Source: Cognatiluteimonas lumbrici (GTDB lineage Bacteria > Pseudomonadota > Gammaproteobacteria > Xanthomonadales > Xanthomonadaceae). Taken from it: a stretch of DNA of 64,000 nt. The number at the start of each line of letters is the position of its first letter. Position 1 is the first letter of the stretch. The position numbers and the translations under genes are program-made. Positions 22,778-32,115 of this stretch are shown in pieces. A model generated the notes under the pieces. The model was not told the origin of the DNA. It ran no database searches and saw nothing but the letters and a program-made list of their open reading frames with translations. The stretch lies in the NCBI RefSeq assembly GCF_006476065.1, contig NZ_ML636798.1, forward strand, positions 1 to 64,000. The letters run 5' to 3'.

Positions 22778-22826
22778 CCGAGTTCGCCCGACCCAGACGC
22801 CCCATCCAAGACACGGAGTCCGCCCC

Positions 22827-23810
22827 ATGAAGCCCCCCGTCCGAGTTGCCGTCACCGGCGCCGCCGGCCAGATCGGCTACGCGCTGCTGTTCCGCATCGC
22901 CTCCGGCGAGATGCTGGGCAAGGACCAGCCGGTCATCCTGCAGATGCTGGAGCTGCCGCTGGAGAAGGCGCAGGCCGCGCTCAAGGGCGTGATGATGGAA
23001 CTGGAGGACTGCGCGTTCCCGCTGCTGGCGGGCATGGTCGGCACGGATGATCCGCGGGTCGCGTTCAAGGACGCCGACGTCGCGCTGCTGGTCGGCGCGC
23101 GCCCGCGCGGCCCCGGCATGGAGCGCAAGGACCTGCTGCTCGAGAACGCCAAGATCTTCACCGGGCAGGGCAAGGCCCTCAACGAGGTCGCCTCGCGCGA
23201 CGTCAAGGTGCTGGTGGTCGGCAACCCGGCCAACACCAATGCCTACATCGCGATGAAGTCGGCGCCGGACCTGCCCGCGAAGAACTTCACCGCGATGCTG
23301 CGCCTGGACCACAACCGCGCGCTGTCGCAGCTCGCCAACAAGGCCTGCGTGCCGGTCGGCGACATCGAGAAGCTCATCGTCTGGGGCAACCACTCGCCGA
23401 CAATGTATCCGGACTACCGCTTCGCCACCGCCAACGGCACCTCGCTGAAGGACGTCATCAACGACGCCGACTGGAACGAGAACGTGTTCATCCCGCAGGT
23501 CGGCAAGCGCGGCGCCGCGATCATCGAGGCGCGCGGGCTGTCCTCGGCCGCCTCGGCCGCCAACGCCGCGATCGACCACGTGCGCGACTGGGTGCTGGGC
23601 AGCGACGGCAAGTGGGTGACCATGGGCGTGCCGTCCGACGGCAGCTACGGCATCCCCGAGGGCATCATCTACGGCGTGCCGGTCACCACGAAGGACGGCG
23701 AGTACACCCGCGTCGAAGGCCTGGAGATCGACGACTTCAGCCGCGCGCGCATGGACCGGACCCTGGCGGAGCTCGAGGAAGAGCGCGCCGGCGTCGCGCA
23801 CCTGCTGTAG
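22827..23810 (+). CDS. mdh: Malate dehydrogenase, NAD-dependent
   Basis: 327 residues of the cytosolic-type MDH family. It interconverts malate and oxaloacetate. The nucleotide loop GAAGQIGY (11-18), the substrate-binding [10 protein letters not shown] and the catalytic histidine H189 in VWGNHSP are intact. It is followed after 4 nt by prpB, a linkage that would supply or drain oxaloacetate for the 2-methylcitrate cycle. Confidence 0.96.
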   Translation: MKPPVRVAVTGAAGQIGYALLFRIASGEMLGKDQPVILQMLELPLEKAQAALKGVMMELEDCAFPLLAGMVGTDDPRVAFKDADVALLVGARPRGPGMERKDLLLENAKIFTGQGKALNEVASRDVKVLVVGNPANTNAYIAMKSAPDLPAKNFTAMLRLDHNRALSQLANKACVPVGDIEKLIVWGNHSPTMYPDYRFATANGTSLKDVINDADWNENVFIPQVGKRGAAIIEARGLSSAASAANAAIDHVRDWVLGSDGKWVTMGVPSDGSYGIPEGIIYGVPVTTKDGEYTRVEGLEIDDFSRARMDRTLAELEEERAGVAHLL

Positions 23811-23814
23811 GCGC

Positions 23815-24699
23815 ATGGCCACCGCTTCCGCCGGGGCGCGCTTCCGCGCCGCACTCGCCGAGGAATCGCCGCTGCAGGTGATGGGCGCGATCACCGCCTA
23901 CGCCGGGCTGATGGCGAAGCGGGTCGGCTACAAGGCGCTGTACCTGTCCGGCGGCGGCGTCGCCGCCAATTCGCTCGGGATGCCGGACCTCGGCATCTCG
24001 ACCATGGAGGACGTGCTCACCGACGCGCGCCGGATCGTGGATGCGACCGGGATACCGCTGCTGGTGGACATCGACACCGGCTGGGGCGGGGCGTTCAACA
24101 TCGCCCGCACGATCCGCAATTTCGAGCGCATCGGCGTCGCCGCGGTGCACATGGAGGACCAGGTCGGGCAGAAGCGTTGCGGCCACCGTCCCGGCAAGGA
24201 AGTGGTGTCGAAGGACGAGATGGTCGACCGCGTCAAGGCCGCCGTGGACGCCCGCGGCGACGACGCCTTCGTCATCATGGCGCGCACCGACGCCGCCGCG
24301 GTGGAGGGCATCGACAGCGCGATCGAACGCGCGGTCGCCTACGTCGAGGCCGGCGCCGACATGATCTTCCCCGAGGCGATGAAGACCCTCGACGACTACC
24401 GCCGCTTCAAGGCCGCGGTGAAGGTGCCGATCCTCGCCAACCTGACCGAGTTCGGCAGCACCCCGTTCTTCACCACCGACGAGCTGCGCGACGCCGGCGT
24501 GGACATCGCGCTCTACTGCTGCGGCGCCTACCGCGCGATGAACAAGGCCGCGCTCGGCTTCTACGAGACCGTGCGCCGCGAAGGCACCCAGAAGAACATC
24601 ATCGACCAGCTGCAGACCCGCGCCGAGCTGTACGACTTCCTCGGCTACCACGCCTACGAAGACAAGCTCGACGAACTGTTCAAGAAGGATCCGAAATGA
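23815..24699 (+). CDS. prpB: Methylisocitrate lyase
   Basis: 294 residues. It splits 2-methylisocitrate into pyruvate and succinate in propionate catabolism. The catalytic KRCGHRPGK segment (Cys122) marks PrpB; metal ligands Asp85/Asp87 lie in VDIDTGWGG. It overlaps prpC by 4 nt (ATGA). Confidence 0.94.
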   Translation: MATASAGARFRAALAEESPLQVMGAITAYAGLMAKRVGYKALYLSGGGVAANSLGMPDLGISTMEDVLTDARRIVDATGIPLLVDIDTGWGGAFNIARTIRNFERIGVAAVHMEDQVGQKRCGHRPGKEVVSKDEMVDRVKAAVDARGDDAFVIMARTDAAAVEGIDSAIERAVAYVEAGADMIFPEAMKTLDDYRRFKAAVKVPILANLTEFGSTPFFTTDELRDAGVDIALYCCGAYRAMNKAALGFYETVRREGTQKNIIDQLQTRAELYDFLGYHAYEDKLDELFKKDPK

Positions 24700-25850
24700 C
24701 CGAAGCAACCGAGCAGGCCAGGCCGAAGCCGAAGAAGTCCGTCGCCCTCAGCGGCACGCCCGCGGGCAACACCGCGCTGTGCACCGTCGGCCGCAGCGGC
24801 AACGACCTGCACTACCGCGGCTACGACATCCACGACCTGGCCACGCAGTCGAGCTTCGAGGAAGTGGCGCACCTGCTGGTGCACGGCGAGCTGCCGACCG
24901 CTTCGCAGCTGAAGGCCTACAAGGCGAAGCTGAAGCGCCTGCGCGGGCTGCCGGCGATCGTCTCCGAGGCGCTCGAGCTGGTCCCGGCCAACGCGCACCC
25001 GATGGACGTGCTGCGCACCGGCTGCTCGGTGCTCGGCACCGTGCTGCCCGAGCGCGAAGGCCACCCCGCCGCCGAGGCGCGCGACATCGCCGACCGGCTG
25101 ATGGCCAGCTTTGGCTCGATGCTGCTGTACTGGTGGCACTTCACCCGCAACGGGCGCCGCATCGACTGCGAGACCAACGACGACTCGATCGCCGCGCACT
25201 TCCTGCACCTGCTGCACGGCGAGCCGCCGTCGCAGCTGCACGCCGATTCGCTGGACAAGTCGCTCGTCCTGTACGCCGAGCACGAGTTCAACGCCTCGAC
25301 CTTCACCGCGCGCGTGATCGCCGGTACCGGCAGCGACATGCACTCGTGCATCACCGGCGCGATCGGCGCGCTGCGCGGGCCCAAGCACGGCGGCGCCAAC
25401 GAGGTGGCGATGGAGATCATCAGCCGCTACGGCACGCCGGAGGAGGCCGAGGCCGACATCCGCGCGCGCATGGAGCGCAAGGAGATCGTGATCGGCTTCG
25501 GCCACCCGGTCTACACCATCGGCGACCCGCGCAACCCGATCATCAAGGAGATCTCGCGCAAGCTGTGCGCGGACGGTGGCAACCAGGTGCTGTTCGACAT
25601 CAGCGAGCGCATCGAGACGCTGATGATGGACACCAAGAAGATGTTCCCGAACCTCGACTGGTACAGCGCCAGCGCGTACCACATGATGGGCATCCCGACG
25701 CCGATGTTCACCCCGCTGTTCGTGATCGCCCGCACCTCCGGCTGGAGCGCGCACGTCATCGAGCAGCGCGAGGACGGCAAGATCATTCGCCCCAGCGCCA
25801 ACTACACCGGCCCCGAAGACCGCCCCTACGTCCCCCTCGCCAAGCGCTGA
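24696..25850 (+). CDS. prpC: 2-Methylcitrate synthase
   Basis: 384 residues of the citrate-synthase family. It condenses propionyl-CoA with oxaloacetate. Catalytic histidines H231 (GPKHGGANE) and H270 ([14 protein letters not shown]) and the aspartate in NLDWYSA are in place. Pairing with prpB identifies it as the propionate enzyme rather than TCA citrate synthase. acnD, prpF and a prpR-type regulator are not in the window. Confidence 0.93.
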   Translation: MTEATEQARPKPKKSVALSGTPAGNTALCTVGRSGNDLHYRGYDIHDLATQSSFEEVAHLLVHGELPTASQLKAYKAKLKRLRGLPAIVSEALELVPANAHPMDVLRTGCSVLGTVLPEREGHPAAEARDIADRLMASFGSMLLYWWHFTRNGRRIDCETNDDSIAAHFLHLLHGEPPSQLHADSLDKSLVLYAEHEFNASTFTARVIAGTGSDMHSCITGAIGALRGPKHGGANEVAMEIISRYGTPEEAEADIRARMERKEIVIGFGHPVYTIGDPRNPIIKEISRKLCADGGNQVLFDISERIETLMMDTKKMFPNLDWYSASAYHMMGIPTPMFTPLFVIARTSGWSAHVIEQREDGKIIRPSANYTGPEDRPYVPLAKR

Positions 25851-25853
25851 CGA

Positions 25854-26690
25854 TCAGTTGAAGCTGGCGAGGTAGCCGGAGGTCTGGATGGCGCGGAGGA
25901 GGGGGTCGACGATGCGGACGTTGCCGGCGACGACCTGGCGGCCGCGGGCCTCGGCCACGTCCAGGCGCGAGAGCGCGGCGCCGCGGAAGTCGCTGACGCG
26001 GCCGCCGGCCTCGCGCACCAGCAGCGCGCCGGCGGCGATGTCCCAGGGCTGCAGGCCGGACTCGAAGTAGGCGTCGGCGCGCCCGCAGGCGACGTAGGCC
26101 AGGTCGAGCGCGGCCGAGCCGGTGCGGCGGATGTCCTCGGCGTCGCGCAGCAGTTCGCGCACGCATTCCAGCTGCGCGCCGGCGCGGACCCGCTCGCGCG
26201 GCGGGAAGCCGGTCACCAGCATCGCGCCCGCGAGCTCCTTGCGCTCGCTGACGCGGATGCGGCGGTCGTTGAGGGCGGCGCCGCTGCCGCGGCTAGCGGT
26301 GAACAGCTCGTTGCGCAGCGGGTCGAACACGACGCCGTGCTGCGGTTCGCCGTTCTCCACGAGCGCGATCGAGACGCACCAGTGCGGCCAGCCGTGCAGG
26401 TAGTTGCTGGTGCCGTCCAGCGGGTCGATCACCCAGGTCGGCTTCGACGGCAGCGCCGCGCCGCGCCCCTTCTGCGCGCCGCCTTCCTCGCCGAGGACCG
26501 CGTATTCCGGGTAGGCCCGGCGAAGTTCCTTGACCACCGCCTCCTCGGCGAGGCCGTCGACCTCGCTGGCGTAGTCCATGCGGTCCTTCTCGACGATGTT
26601 CAGGGCGTCGAGCTTGTTCATGTGCCGCAGCAGGACGCCGCCGCCCGCGCGGGCCGCCTTGACCATGACGTTGACGACGGGCTTGAGCAT
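25854..26690 (-). CDS. suhB: Inositol-1-monophosphatase family protein SuhB
   Basis: 278 residues from ATG 26690. Metal-binding motifs of the family are intact: GEEGG (67-71), [12 protein letters not shown] (89-100) and WDIAAGALL. In E. coli SuhB is also a Nus-complex factor for rRNA antitermination. The divergent trmJ neighbour repeats the E. coli arrangement and supports the suhB name. A further in-frame start upstream would add 13 unconserved residues. It converges with prpC with a 3-nt gap. Confidence 0.92.
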   Translation of the reverse strand: MLKPVVNVMVKAARAGGGVLLRHMNKLDALNIVEKDRMDYASEVDGLAEEAVVKELRRAYPEYAVLGEEGGAQKGRGAALPSKPTWVIDPLDGTSNYLHGWPHWCVSIALVENGEPQHGVVFDPLRNELFTASRGSGAALNDRRIRVSERKELAGAMLVTGFPPRERVRAGAQLECVRELLRDAEDIRRTGSAALDLAYVACGRADAYFESGLQPWDIAAGALLVREAGGRVSDFRGAALSRLDVAEARGRQVVAGNVRIVDPLLRAIQTSGYLASFN

Positions 26691-26733
26691 GGCGGGAATG
26701 GCCTGTGGGCGGTAACGGGGGAACCGCAAAGTT

Positions 26734-26739
26734 TACCAT
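26734..26739 (+). promoter_or_regulatory. Putative -10 of a leaderless trmJ transcript
   Basis: TACCAT ends 6 nt before the trmJ ATG at 26746, so transcription should begin at or next to the start codon. No ribosome-binding site lies between. Weak -10 (4 of 6). Confidence 0.35.
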
Positions 26740-26745
26740 TGGCCG

Positions 26746-27531
26746 ATGGACCACTCGGCTGACCAGCCGGCCGCACAGGCCGCCCCGCGCATCCGCATCG
26801 TGCTCGTCGGCACCCAGCATCCGGGCAACATCGGCTCGGCCGCGCGCGCGATGAAGACCATGGGGCTGTCGCGGCTGGTGCTGGTCGCCCCGGAACGCTT
26901 CCCCCACCCGGAAGCACGGGCGCTGGCCGCCGGCGCCGACGACCTGCTCGACGCCGCCACGGTGCACGCCGGGCTGGCCGCCGCGGTGGCCGACTGCACC
27001 CTGGTCCTGGGCTGCACCGCGCGCAGCCGGCGCGTGCCGCTGCCCGAGAGCGGGCCGCGCGAGGCGGCCGCGGCGATGCATGCCCATGCGGCGGCCGGAG
27101 GCGAAGTGGCGCTGGTGTTCGGGCGCGAGCGCACCGGGCTGGACAACGACGAGCTGCAGCTCTGCCACGGCGCGGTGCACATCCCCGCCGATCCCGGCTA
27201 CAGCTCGCTCAACCTGGCCGCCGCGGTGCAGGTGCTGGCCTGGGAACTGCGCGCCGCCATGCTCGCGGGCGGGTCCGCGCCGGCGGGCGCCCCGCGCGAC
27301 CCGCCGGCCAGCCACGCCGAGCTCGAAGGCCTGTTCGCGCAGCTCGCCGACACCCTCGACGCGATCGACTTCCACAAGGGCAGGGCCCCGGAATCGGCCA
27401 TGCGCAAGCTGCGCCGCATCTACCTCCGGGCCGGGCTGGACGTGCGCGAGGTGCGCCTGCTCCGCGGCGTGCTGGCCGACGCCCAGCGCATGGCGCGCCT
27501 GGCCAGAGGCGGGGGCGACGCATCGGAGTGA
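26746..27531 (+). CDS. trmJ: tRNA (cytidine/uridine-32-2'-O)-methyltransferase
   Basis: 261 residues of the SPOUT family. It methylates the ribose of position 32 in the anticodon loop. Motif 1 (GTQHPGNIGSAARAMKTMG, with the catalytic arginine), LVFGRERTGLDNDEL and PGYSSLNLAAAVQ, which form the knotted SAM site, are present, followed by a C-terminal helical extension. Divergent from suhB. Confidence 0.94.
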   Translation: MDHSADQPAAQAAPRIRIVLVGTQHPGNIGSAARAMKTMGLSRLVLVAPERFPHPEARALAAGADDLLDAATVHAGLAAAVADCTLVLGCTARSRRVPLPESGPREAAAAMHAHAAAGGEVALVFGRERTGLDNDELQLCHGAVHIPADPGYSSLNLAAAVQVLAWELRAAMLAGGSAPAGAPRDPPASHAELEGLFAQLADTLDAIDFHKGRAPESAMRKLRRIYLRAGLDVREVRLLRGVLADAQRMARLARGGGDASE

Positions 27532-27599
27532 CCACCGCCCGCTGTCATGGGACGGCGGTTTCGGCTAGCCTTGACGCGGCCTTCACACGGAAGCCCTGC

Positions 27600-28523
27600 T
27601 TGCGCCTGATCCAGCGACTCTCGACGTGGCTCCTCGTAGCGCTGGGGGGGCTGGCATGGAGCATGCCGGTCGCGGCCAACGACCCGCACGTGCTGGTGCT
27701 CGGCCGGGTCAGCGACGATCCCAAGGCGCACTACGAGCAGCTCAAGCCGCTGCTCGACTACATCGTCCCGCGGATGGCCGACGTCGGCATCACCGAGGGC
27801 CGGATCCTGATGGCCGGCGACCTGCAGCAGATGTCCAGCTACCTGCGCCGCGGCCGCGTCGACTGGGTCACCGAGACCTCGGCCAACGCGATGCGCCTGC
27901 AGGAGCGCGCCGGCGCGGTCCCGCTGCTGCTGACCGAGCGCGACGGCGTCAGTTCGTATCGCAGCCTGGCCTTCGCCCGCCGCGACAGCGGGATCCGCTC
28001 GCTGCCCGGCCTGCGCGGCCACAGCATCGCGTTCCAGAACACCTCGTCCACCAGCGCCTACGTCGTGCCCGCGGTGGAACTGCTCCAGTCCGGGCTGCCG
28101 ATGCAGCTGCTGCTCTCGCCGATGGACAAGCCCGACCCGCGCGCGGTCGGCTACCTGTTCGCGGGCTCCGAGTTGAACATCGCGACCTGGGTGCACAAGG
28201 GCCTGGTGGACGCCGGCACCATGAGCAACCTCGACTGGGAGAACCCGCTGCGCATGCCGCCGTCCTACCGCCGTGACCTGGTGGTGATCGCGCGCAGCGA
28301 ACCGTACCCGCGTGCGCTCGAGATGGTGCGCGGCGACCTCGACGCGCGCATCCGCGAGCGCCTGCGCGAGGTGCTGCTGGAGGCGGGCAACGATCCCGAC
28401 GCGCGCGAGGCCCTGCAGCGCTTCTTCCGCACCACCCGTTTCCTGCCGGTGGACCGGGACACACAGGCGGCGCTGCGCGAGCTCGCCGCCGGGGTCTCGC
28501 GCGTGCGCGCGGAGGTCGAATGA
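27600..28523 (+). CDS. PhnD-like periplasmic binding protein
   Basis: 307 residues from TTG 27600, which gives a clean signal peptide (RLIQRL, then the hydrophobic core WLLVALGGLAW, cleavage near VAA-ND). GGAAG lies 6-7 nt upstream. A GTG at 27528 overlapping the trmJ stop would add 24 residues before the signal and is less likely. The body resembles PhnD/TctC-like phosphonate-binding proteins (VTETSANAMRL, AFQNTSSTSAY). No ABC permease or ATPase is nearby; instead its stop overlaps the GGDEF-EAL gene (ATGA), so it probably serves as that protein's ligand sensor. Confidence 0.75.
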   Translation: MRLIQRLSTWLLVALGGLAWSMPVAANDPHVLVLGRVSDDPKAHYEQLKPLLDYIVPRMADVGITEGRILMAGDLQQMSSYLRRGRVDWVTETSANAMRLQERAGAVPLLLTERDGVSSYRSLAFARRDSGIRSLPGLRGHSIAFQNTSSTSAYVVPAVELLQSGLPMQLLLSPMDKPDPRAVGYLFAGSELNIATWVHKGLVDAGTMSNLDWENPLRMPPSYRRDLVVIARSEPYPRALEMVRGDLDARIRERLREVLLEAGNDPDAREALQRFFRTTRFLPVDRDTQAALRELAAGVSRVRAEVE

Positions 28524-30658
28524 GGTTCCAGTGGAGCCCGCGCGGGCTGCAGGCCAAGCTCTCGGTGCTGGTGGGCGCCACCCTGCTGCTGATGCTGGCG
28601 GTGGTGGTGCTGATGCTGCAACGCCAGGGCGCGGTGCAGAAGCAGGTCGCCGGCCATAGCCGCGAGGCGATGCACGAACTGGTGTTCGAGCGGCTGCGCG
28701 AGCACGGCAAGGCGCAGGCGGCGCAGGTCGCCGATTCGCTGGTGAACCCGCTGTACTACTTCGACCTCGACAAGATCGGCGACATCACCCGCGCCGCGCT
28801 GCGGCAGCCCGACGTGGGCTACGTGCTGGTGTACGACCCCAGCGGCAACATCATCCACGACGGTTCCGGCGACATCCCCACCTACGGCCAGGCGATGCGC
28901 GACGGGCTCGCCTACGAGGCGGTGTCGGCCGAATCGGTGCACGCGCAATGGAGCGAGACCGTGCTCGACATCGCCGCGCCGATCCGGCTTGGCGACCAGC
29001 GCCTCGGCGGCGTCCGCATCGGCTATTCGCTGGATGCCGTGCGCGCCGACGAGGCGCGCGCCAGCGACGCGCTGCAAGAGCGGCTCGGCGACATCGGCAA
29101 CCGCCACCTGTGGTGGGTGGGGGTGGCGCTGCTGGCGCTGCTCGGGCTGGGCGCGGTCGCGGTGCTGGTGCTGCAGGTGACCGTGGTCGGCCCGATCCGC
29201 ATGCTCGGCGACGTCGCGCGCGAGATCGAGGCCGGGAACTTCGCCGCGCCGATCCCGCAGTCCGGGCGCCGCGACGAGGTCGGTGACCTGATGCGCGCGT
29301 TCGGGCGCATGGGCGAGAGCATCGCGCGCCACGATCGCGACGTGCGCCGCATGGCCTACACCGACGTGCTCACGGGCCTGGGCAACCGGCTCGCGTTCCG
29401 CGAGAACCTGGACCAGCGGCTGATGCAGCTGCGCGGCGCCGGCCAGCAGCTCGCGCTGCTGTTCGCCGACGTGGACGACTTCAAGCGCGTCAACGACACC
29501 CTCGGCCACGAGGCCGGCGACGAGGTGCTGGTGCAGTTCGCCAACCGCATCCGCGACGCGGTCGAGGGCTTCGGCGGCGCATCGCTGATCGCGCGCTTCG
29601 GCGGCGACGAGTTCGTGATCCTGCTCGAAGGCGGCGACGGCAGCGGCGACGACCTGCGCGGGCGCGCCGCCGACCTGGCCGAACTGCTCGTGGACCTGCT
29701 GGCGCAGCCACTCATGATCCACGGTCGCCAGGTGTTCCTCGGGACCTCGATCGGCATCACCCTGTTCCCCGACGATGCCGCCAGCGCCACCGCGCTGATG
29801 AAGAACGGCGACATCGCGATGTACGAGGCCAAGCACGCCGGCAAGAGCTGCCACCGCTTCTACAGCCGCGCCATGGACCAGGCCGTGGAGCGCAGCGTGC
29901 GCATCGAGCAGGACCTGCGCGGGGCCTGGGAGCGCGGCGAGCTGAGCCTCGCGTACCAGCCGATCTACCGGCTCGGCGACGGCCGCCTGGTCGGGGCCGA
30001 GGCACTGCTGCGCTGGCAGCACCCGGAGCAGGGCAGCATCGCCCCCTCGGTGTTCATCGACGTCGCCGAGCAGAGCGGCCTGATCGACGTCATCGGCCCG
30101 CGCGTGCTGCAGACCGCGTGCAGCGACGCGGTGCGCTGGCACCGCGAGTTCGAGCGCGGCGAGGGCTTGTTCATCTCGGTCAACGTGTCGCCGCGCCAGC
30201 TGCGCAGCGGCACCCTGCCGCAGCAGGTGGCGGAGACCCTGCGCGACACCGGCCTGGCCGCGCACCAACTGCACATCGAGCTGACCGAGACCGCGGTGCT
30301 CGGTGACGAGCTGCACACCGCGACCCTGCTAACGCGCCTGCGCAACACCGGGGTCAAGGTCTGGCTGGACGACTTCGGTACCGGCTTCTCCGGCCTCAGC
30401 CACCTGCGCCGGGTGCCGGCCGACGGCGTCAAGATCGACCGCAGCTTCATCTCCGACGTGCTGCGCGACCCGGACGACCTCGCCCTGACCACCGCGATCA
30501 TCGCCATGGCGCATTCGCTCGGCATCACCGTGATCGCCGAGGGCGTGGAGAAGGAAGGCCAGTACGCGATCCTGCGCGAACGCGGCTGCGACCTCGCGCA
30601 GGGCTACTGGATCGGGCACCCGGTCGACGCCGAGGCCTTCGCCGCCCTGCTGGCCTGA
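28520..30658 (+). CDS. Membrane GGDEF-EAL protein (c-di-GMP turnover)
   Basis: 712 residues. Order: membrane helix about 14-34, periplasmic domain about 35-196, second helix about 197-220, HAMP about 221-275, GGDEF domain with YTDVLTGLGNR and intact GGDEF at 361-365, EAL domain with EAL at 494-496. The position of the inhibitory RxxD site reads GGAS, so product inhibition is absent. EAL residues for catalysis (SVNVSP, ELTE, DDFGTG, VKIDRSF, EGVEKEGQ, AQGYWIG) are all present, so both activities are possible. Encoded with the PhnD-like protein, it probably forms a two-part periplasmic sensing system. Confidence 0.9.
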   Translation: MRFQWSPRGLQAKLSVLVGATLLLMLAVVVLMLQRQGAVQKQVAGHSREAMHELVFERLREHGKAQAAQVADSLVNPLYYFDLDKIGDITRAALRQPDVGYVLVYDPSGNIIHDGSGDIPTYGQAMRDGLAYEAVSAESVHAQWSETVLDIAAPIRLGDQRLGGVRIGYSLDAVRADEARASDALQERLGDIGNRHLWWVGVALLALLGLGAVAVLVLQVTVVGPIRMLGDVAREIEAGNFAAPIPQSGRRDEVGDLMRAFGRMGESIARHDRDVRRMAYTDVLTGLGNRLAFRENLDQRLMQLRGAGQQLALLFADVDDFKRVNDTLGHEAGDEVLVQFANRIRDAVEGFGGASLIARFGGDEFVILLEGGDGSGDDLRGRAADLAELLVDLLAQPLMIHGRQVFLGTSIGITLFPDDAASATALMKNGDIAMYEAKHAGKSCHRFYSRAMDQAVERSVRIEQDLRGAWERGELSLAYQPIYRLGDGRLVGAEALLRWQHPEQGSIAPSVFIDVAEQSGLIDVIGPRVLQTACSDAVRWHREFERGEGLFISVNVSPRQLRSGTLPQQVAETLRDTGLAAHQLHIELTETAVLGDELHTATLLTRLRNTGVKVWLDDFGTGFSGLSHLRRVPADGVKIDRSFISDVLRDPDDLALTTAIIAMAHSLGITVIAEGVEKEGQYAILRERGCDLAQGYWIGHPVDAEAFAALLA

Positions 30659-30677
30659 CCCCGGTGCCCGTCCGGGG
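30659..30677 (+). terminator. Possible weak terminator after the GGDEF-EAL gene
   Basis: CCCCGG (30659-30664) pairs with CCGGGG (30672-30677) over a 7-nt loop directly after the stop codon. Downstream bases contain only short T runs, so termination efficiency is doubtful. Confidence 0.3.
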
Positions 30678-30707
30678 CGGCTGCTTCCCTGTTCAGGCCC
30701 GCTGGCG

Positions 30708-30713
30708 TAAGAT
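30708..30713 (+). promoter_or_regulatory. Putative -10 for rhlE
   Basis: TAAGAT with TTCCCT at 17-nt spacing (30685-30690). It would give a 5' untranslated leader of about 100 nt before the ATG at 30823, long leaders being usual for cold-regulated RNA helicases. No fold was evident by eye. Confidence 0.35.
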
Positions 30714-30822
30714 TCGCCCCGTACTGCGCACGGCTGATCACAGCCGCTTCCGCCGCAACGTCCTCTCGTCGCGCAGGCACGGCCCGGAACCTCCGGTGCC
30801 GTCATCCACGACCGGAGCTTCC

Positions 30823-32115
30823 ATGACGTTCGAAATGCTCGGGCTTTCGCCCGCGTTGCTGCGCGCGCTCGCAGAAAACGACTTTTCCACCCCGACCCCG
30901 ATCCAGGCCCAGGCGATCCCGCTGGTGCTCGGCGGCCACGACGTGCTCGGCGCCGCCCAGACCGGCACCGGCAAGACCGCCGCCTTCGGCCTGCCGCTGC
31001 TGCAGCGGCTGGCGAAGCAGACCCCGCCCAAGGGCCCGCGCAAGCCGCGCGCGCTGGTGCTGGTGCCCACCCGCGAGCTGGCGGTGCAGGTTGCCGACAG
31101 CCTCAAGACCTACGGGCGCCACCTGCAGCTCAACGTCACCACCGTGTTCGGTGGCGCCGGCATGGGCCCGCAGGTGGACAACCTGCGCCGCGGCACCGAC
31201 ATCCTGGTGGCCACCCCCGGGCGCCTGATCGACCACATGGAACGTGGCAGCGCCAGGCTCGACGCGGTCGAGGTGCTGGTGCTGGACGAGGCCGACCGGA
31301 TGCTCGACATGGGCTTCCTGCCGCCGATCAAGCGCATCCTCGGCCGGCTGCCGAAGGAGCGGCAGACGCTGCTGTTCTCGGCCACCTTCGAGCCGCGGAT
31401 CAAGGCGCTCGCGCTGGAGTTCATGCGCGACCCGCGCCAGGTGCAGGTCGCGGCCAGCAACACCATCGCCGAGACCATCGTGCACCGCGTGCACCCGGTG
31501 GACGCCGTCCGCAAGCGCGACCTGCTGGTCGAGATCCTGGCGCGCCGCCACGCCGACCAGGTGCTGGTGTTCGGCAAGACCAAGCACGGTTGCAACCGCC
31601 TCGCCGAGCAGCTGGAGAAGTCCGGCCTGCGCGCGGTCGCGATCCACGGCAACAAGAGCCAGGCGCAGCGGCAGAAGGCGCTGAACCTGTTCAAGGCCGG
31701 CAAGGCCCGGGTGCTGGTGGCGACCGACGTCGCCGCGCGCGGCCTGGACATCCCCGACCTGCCGCTGGTGGTCAACCACGACCTGCCGATGGTCGCGGAG
31801 GACTACATCCACCGCATCGGCCGCACCGGCCGCGCCGGCGCGCAGGGCGAGGCGCTGTCGCTGGTGTCGCCGGAAGAGGGCGGCCTGCTCAACCAGATCC
31901 AGAAGCTGCTGAAGGTGGACCTGGAGATGGACGTGGTCGACGGCTACGCCCCGGCCAGGCCGATCCGCCTGGACGCGCCGATCCCGAAGAACGGCGGCGG
32001 CAAGCGCCAGCCGGCTACGCCGCGGCGTGCTCGCGCAGCGCGTCCGCACGCGCACGCCCGAGGTAGCGATGGATCCCGGCGCGCGCGAGGTAGAGCAGCG
32101 GGATCAGCGCGATAG
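30823..32115 (+). CDS. rhlE: DEAD-box RNA helicase RhlE
   Basis: 430 residues. It unwinds RNA during ribosome assembly or decay. Q motif (FSTPTPIQAQAIP), Walker A (AAQTGTGKT), DEAD (LVLDEADRMLDMGF), SAT (LFSATF) and motif VI (HRIGRTGRAG) are intact. After residue about 390 comes an Arg-rich tail typical in character of RhlE, but the last 33 codons lie inside and antisense to the 3' end of yhhQ (101-nt convergent overlap). The exact C-terminus is therefore worth checking for a sequence error. Confidence 0.92.
   Translation: MTFEMLGLSPALLRALAENDFSTPTPIQAQAIPLVLGGHDVLGAAQTGTGKTAAFGLPLLQRLAKQTPPKGPRKPRALVLVPTRELAVQVADSLKTYGRHLQLNVTTVFGGAGMGPQVDNLRRGTDILVATPGRLIDHMERGSARLDAVEVLVLDEADRMLDMGFLPPIKRILGRLPKERQTLLFSATFEPRIKALALEFMRDPRQVQVAASNTIAETIVHRVHPVDAVRKRDLLVEILARRHADQVLVFGKTKHGCNRLAEQLEKSGLRAVAIHGNKSQAQRQKALNLFKAGKARVLVATDVAARGLDIPDLPLVVNHDLPMVAEDYIHRIGRTGRAGAQGEALSLVSPEEGGLLNQIQKLLKVDLEMDVVDGYAPARPIRLDAPIPKNGGGKRQPATPRRARAARPHAHARGSDGSRRARGRAAGSAR

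Noticed and set aside
27528-27599. GTG start at 27528 for the PhnD-like gene, coupled to trmJ by GTGA
   Set aside because: It would put 24 residues in front of a good signal peptide; the TTG at 27600 has a spaced GGAAG and gives a normal signal sequence. Not excluded.
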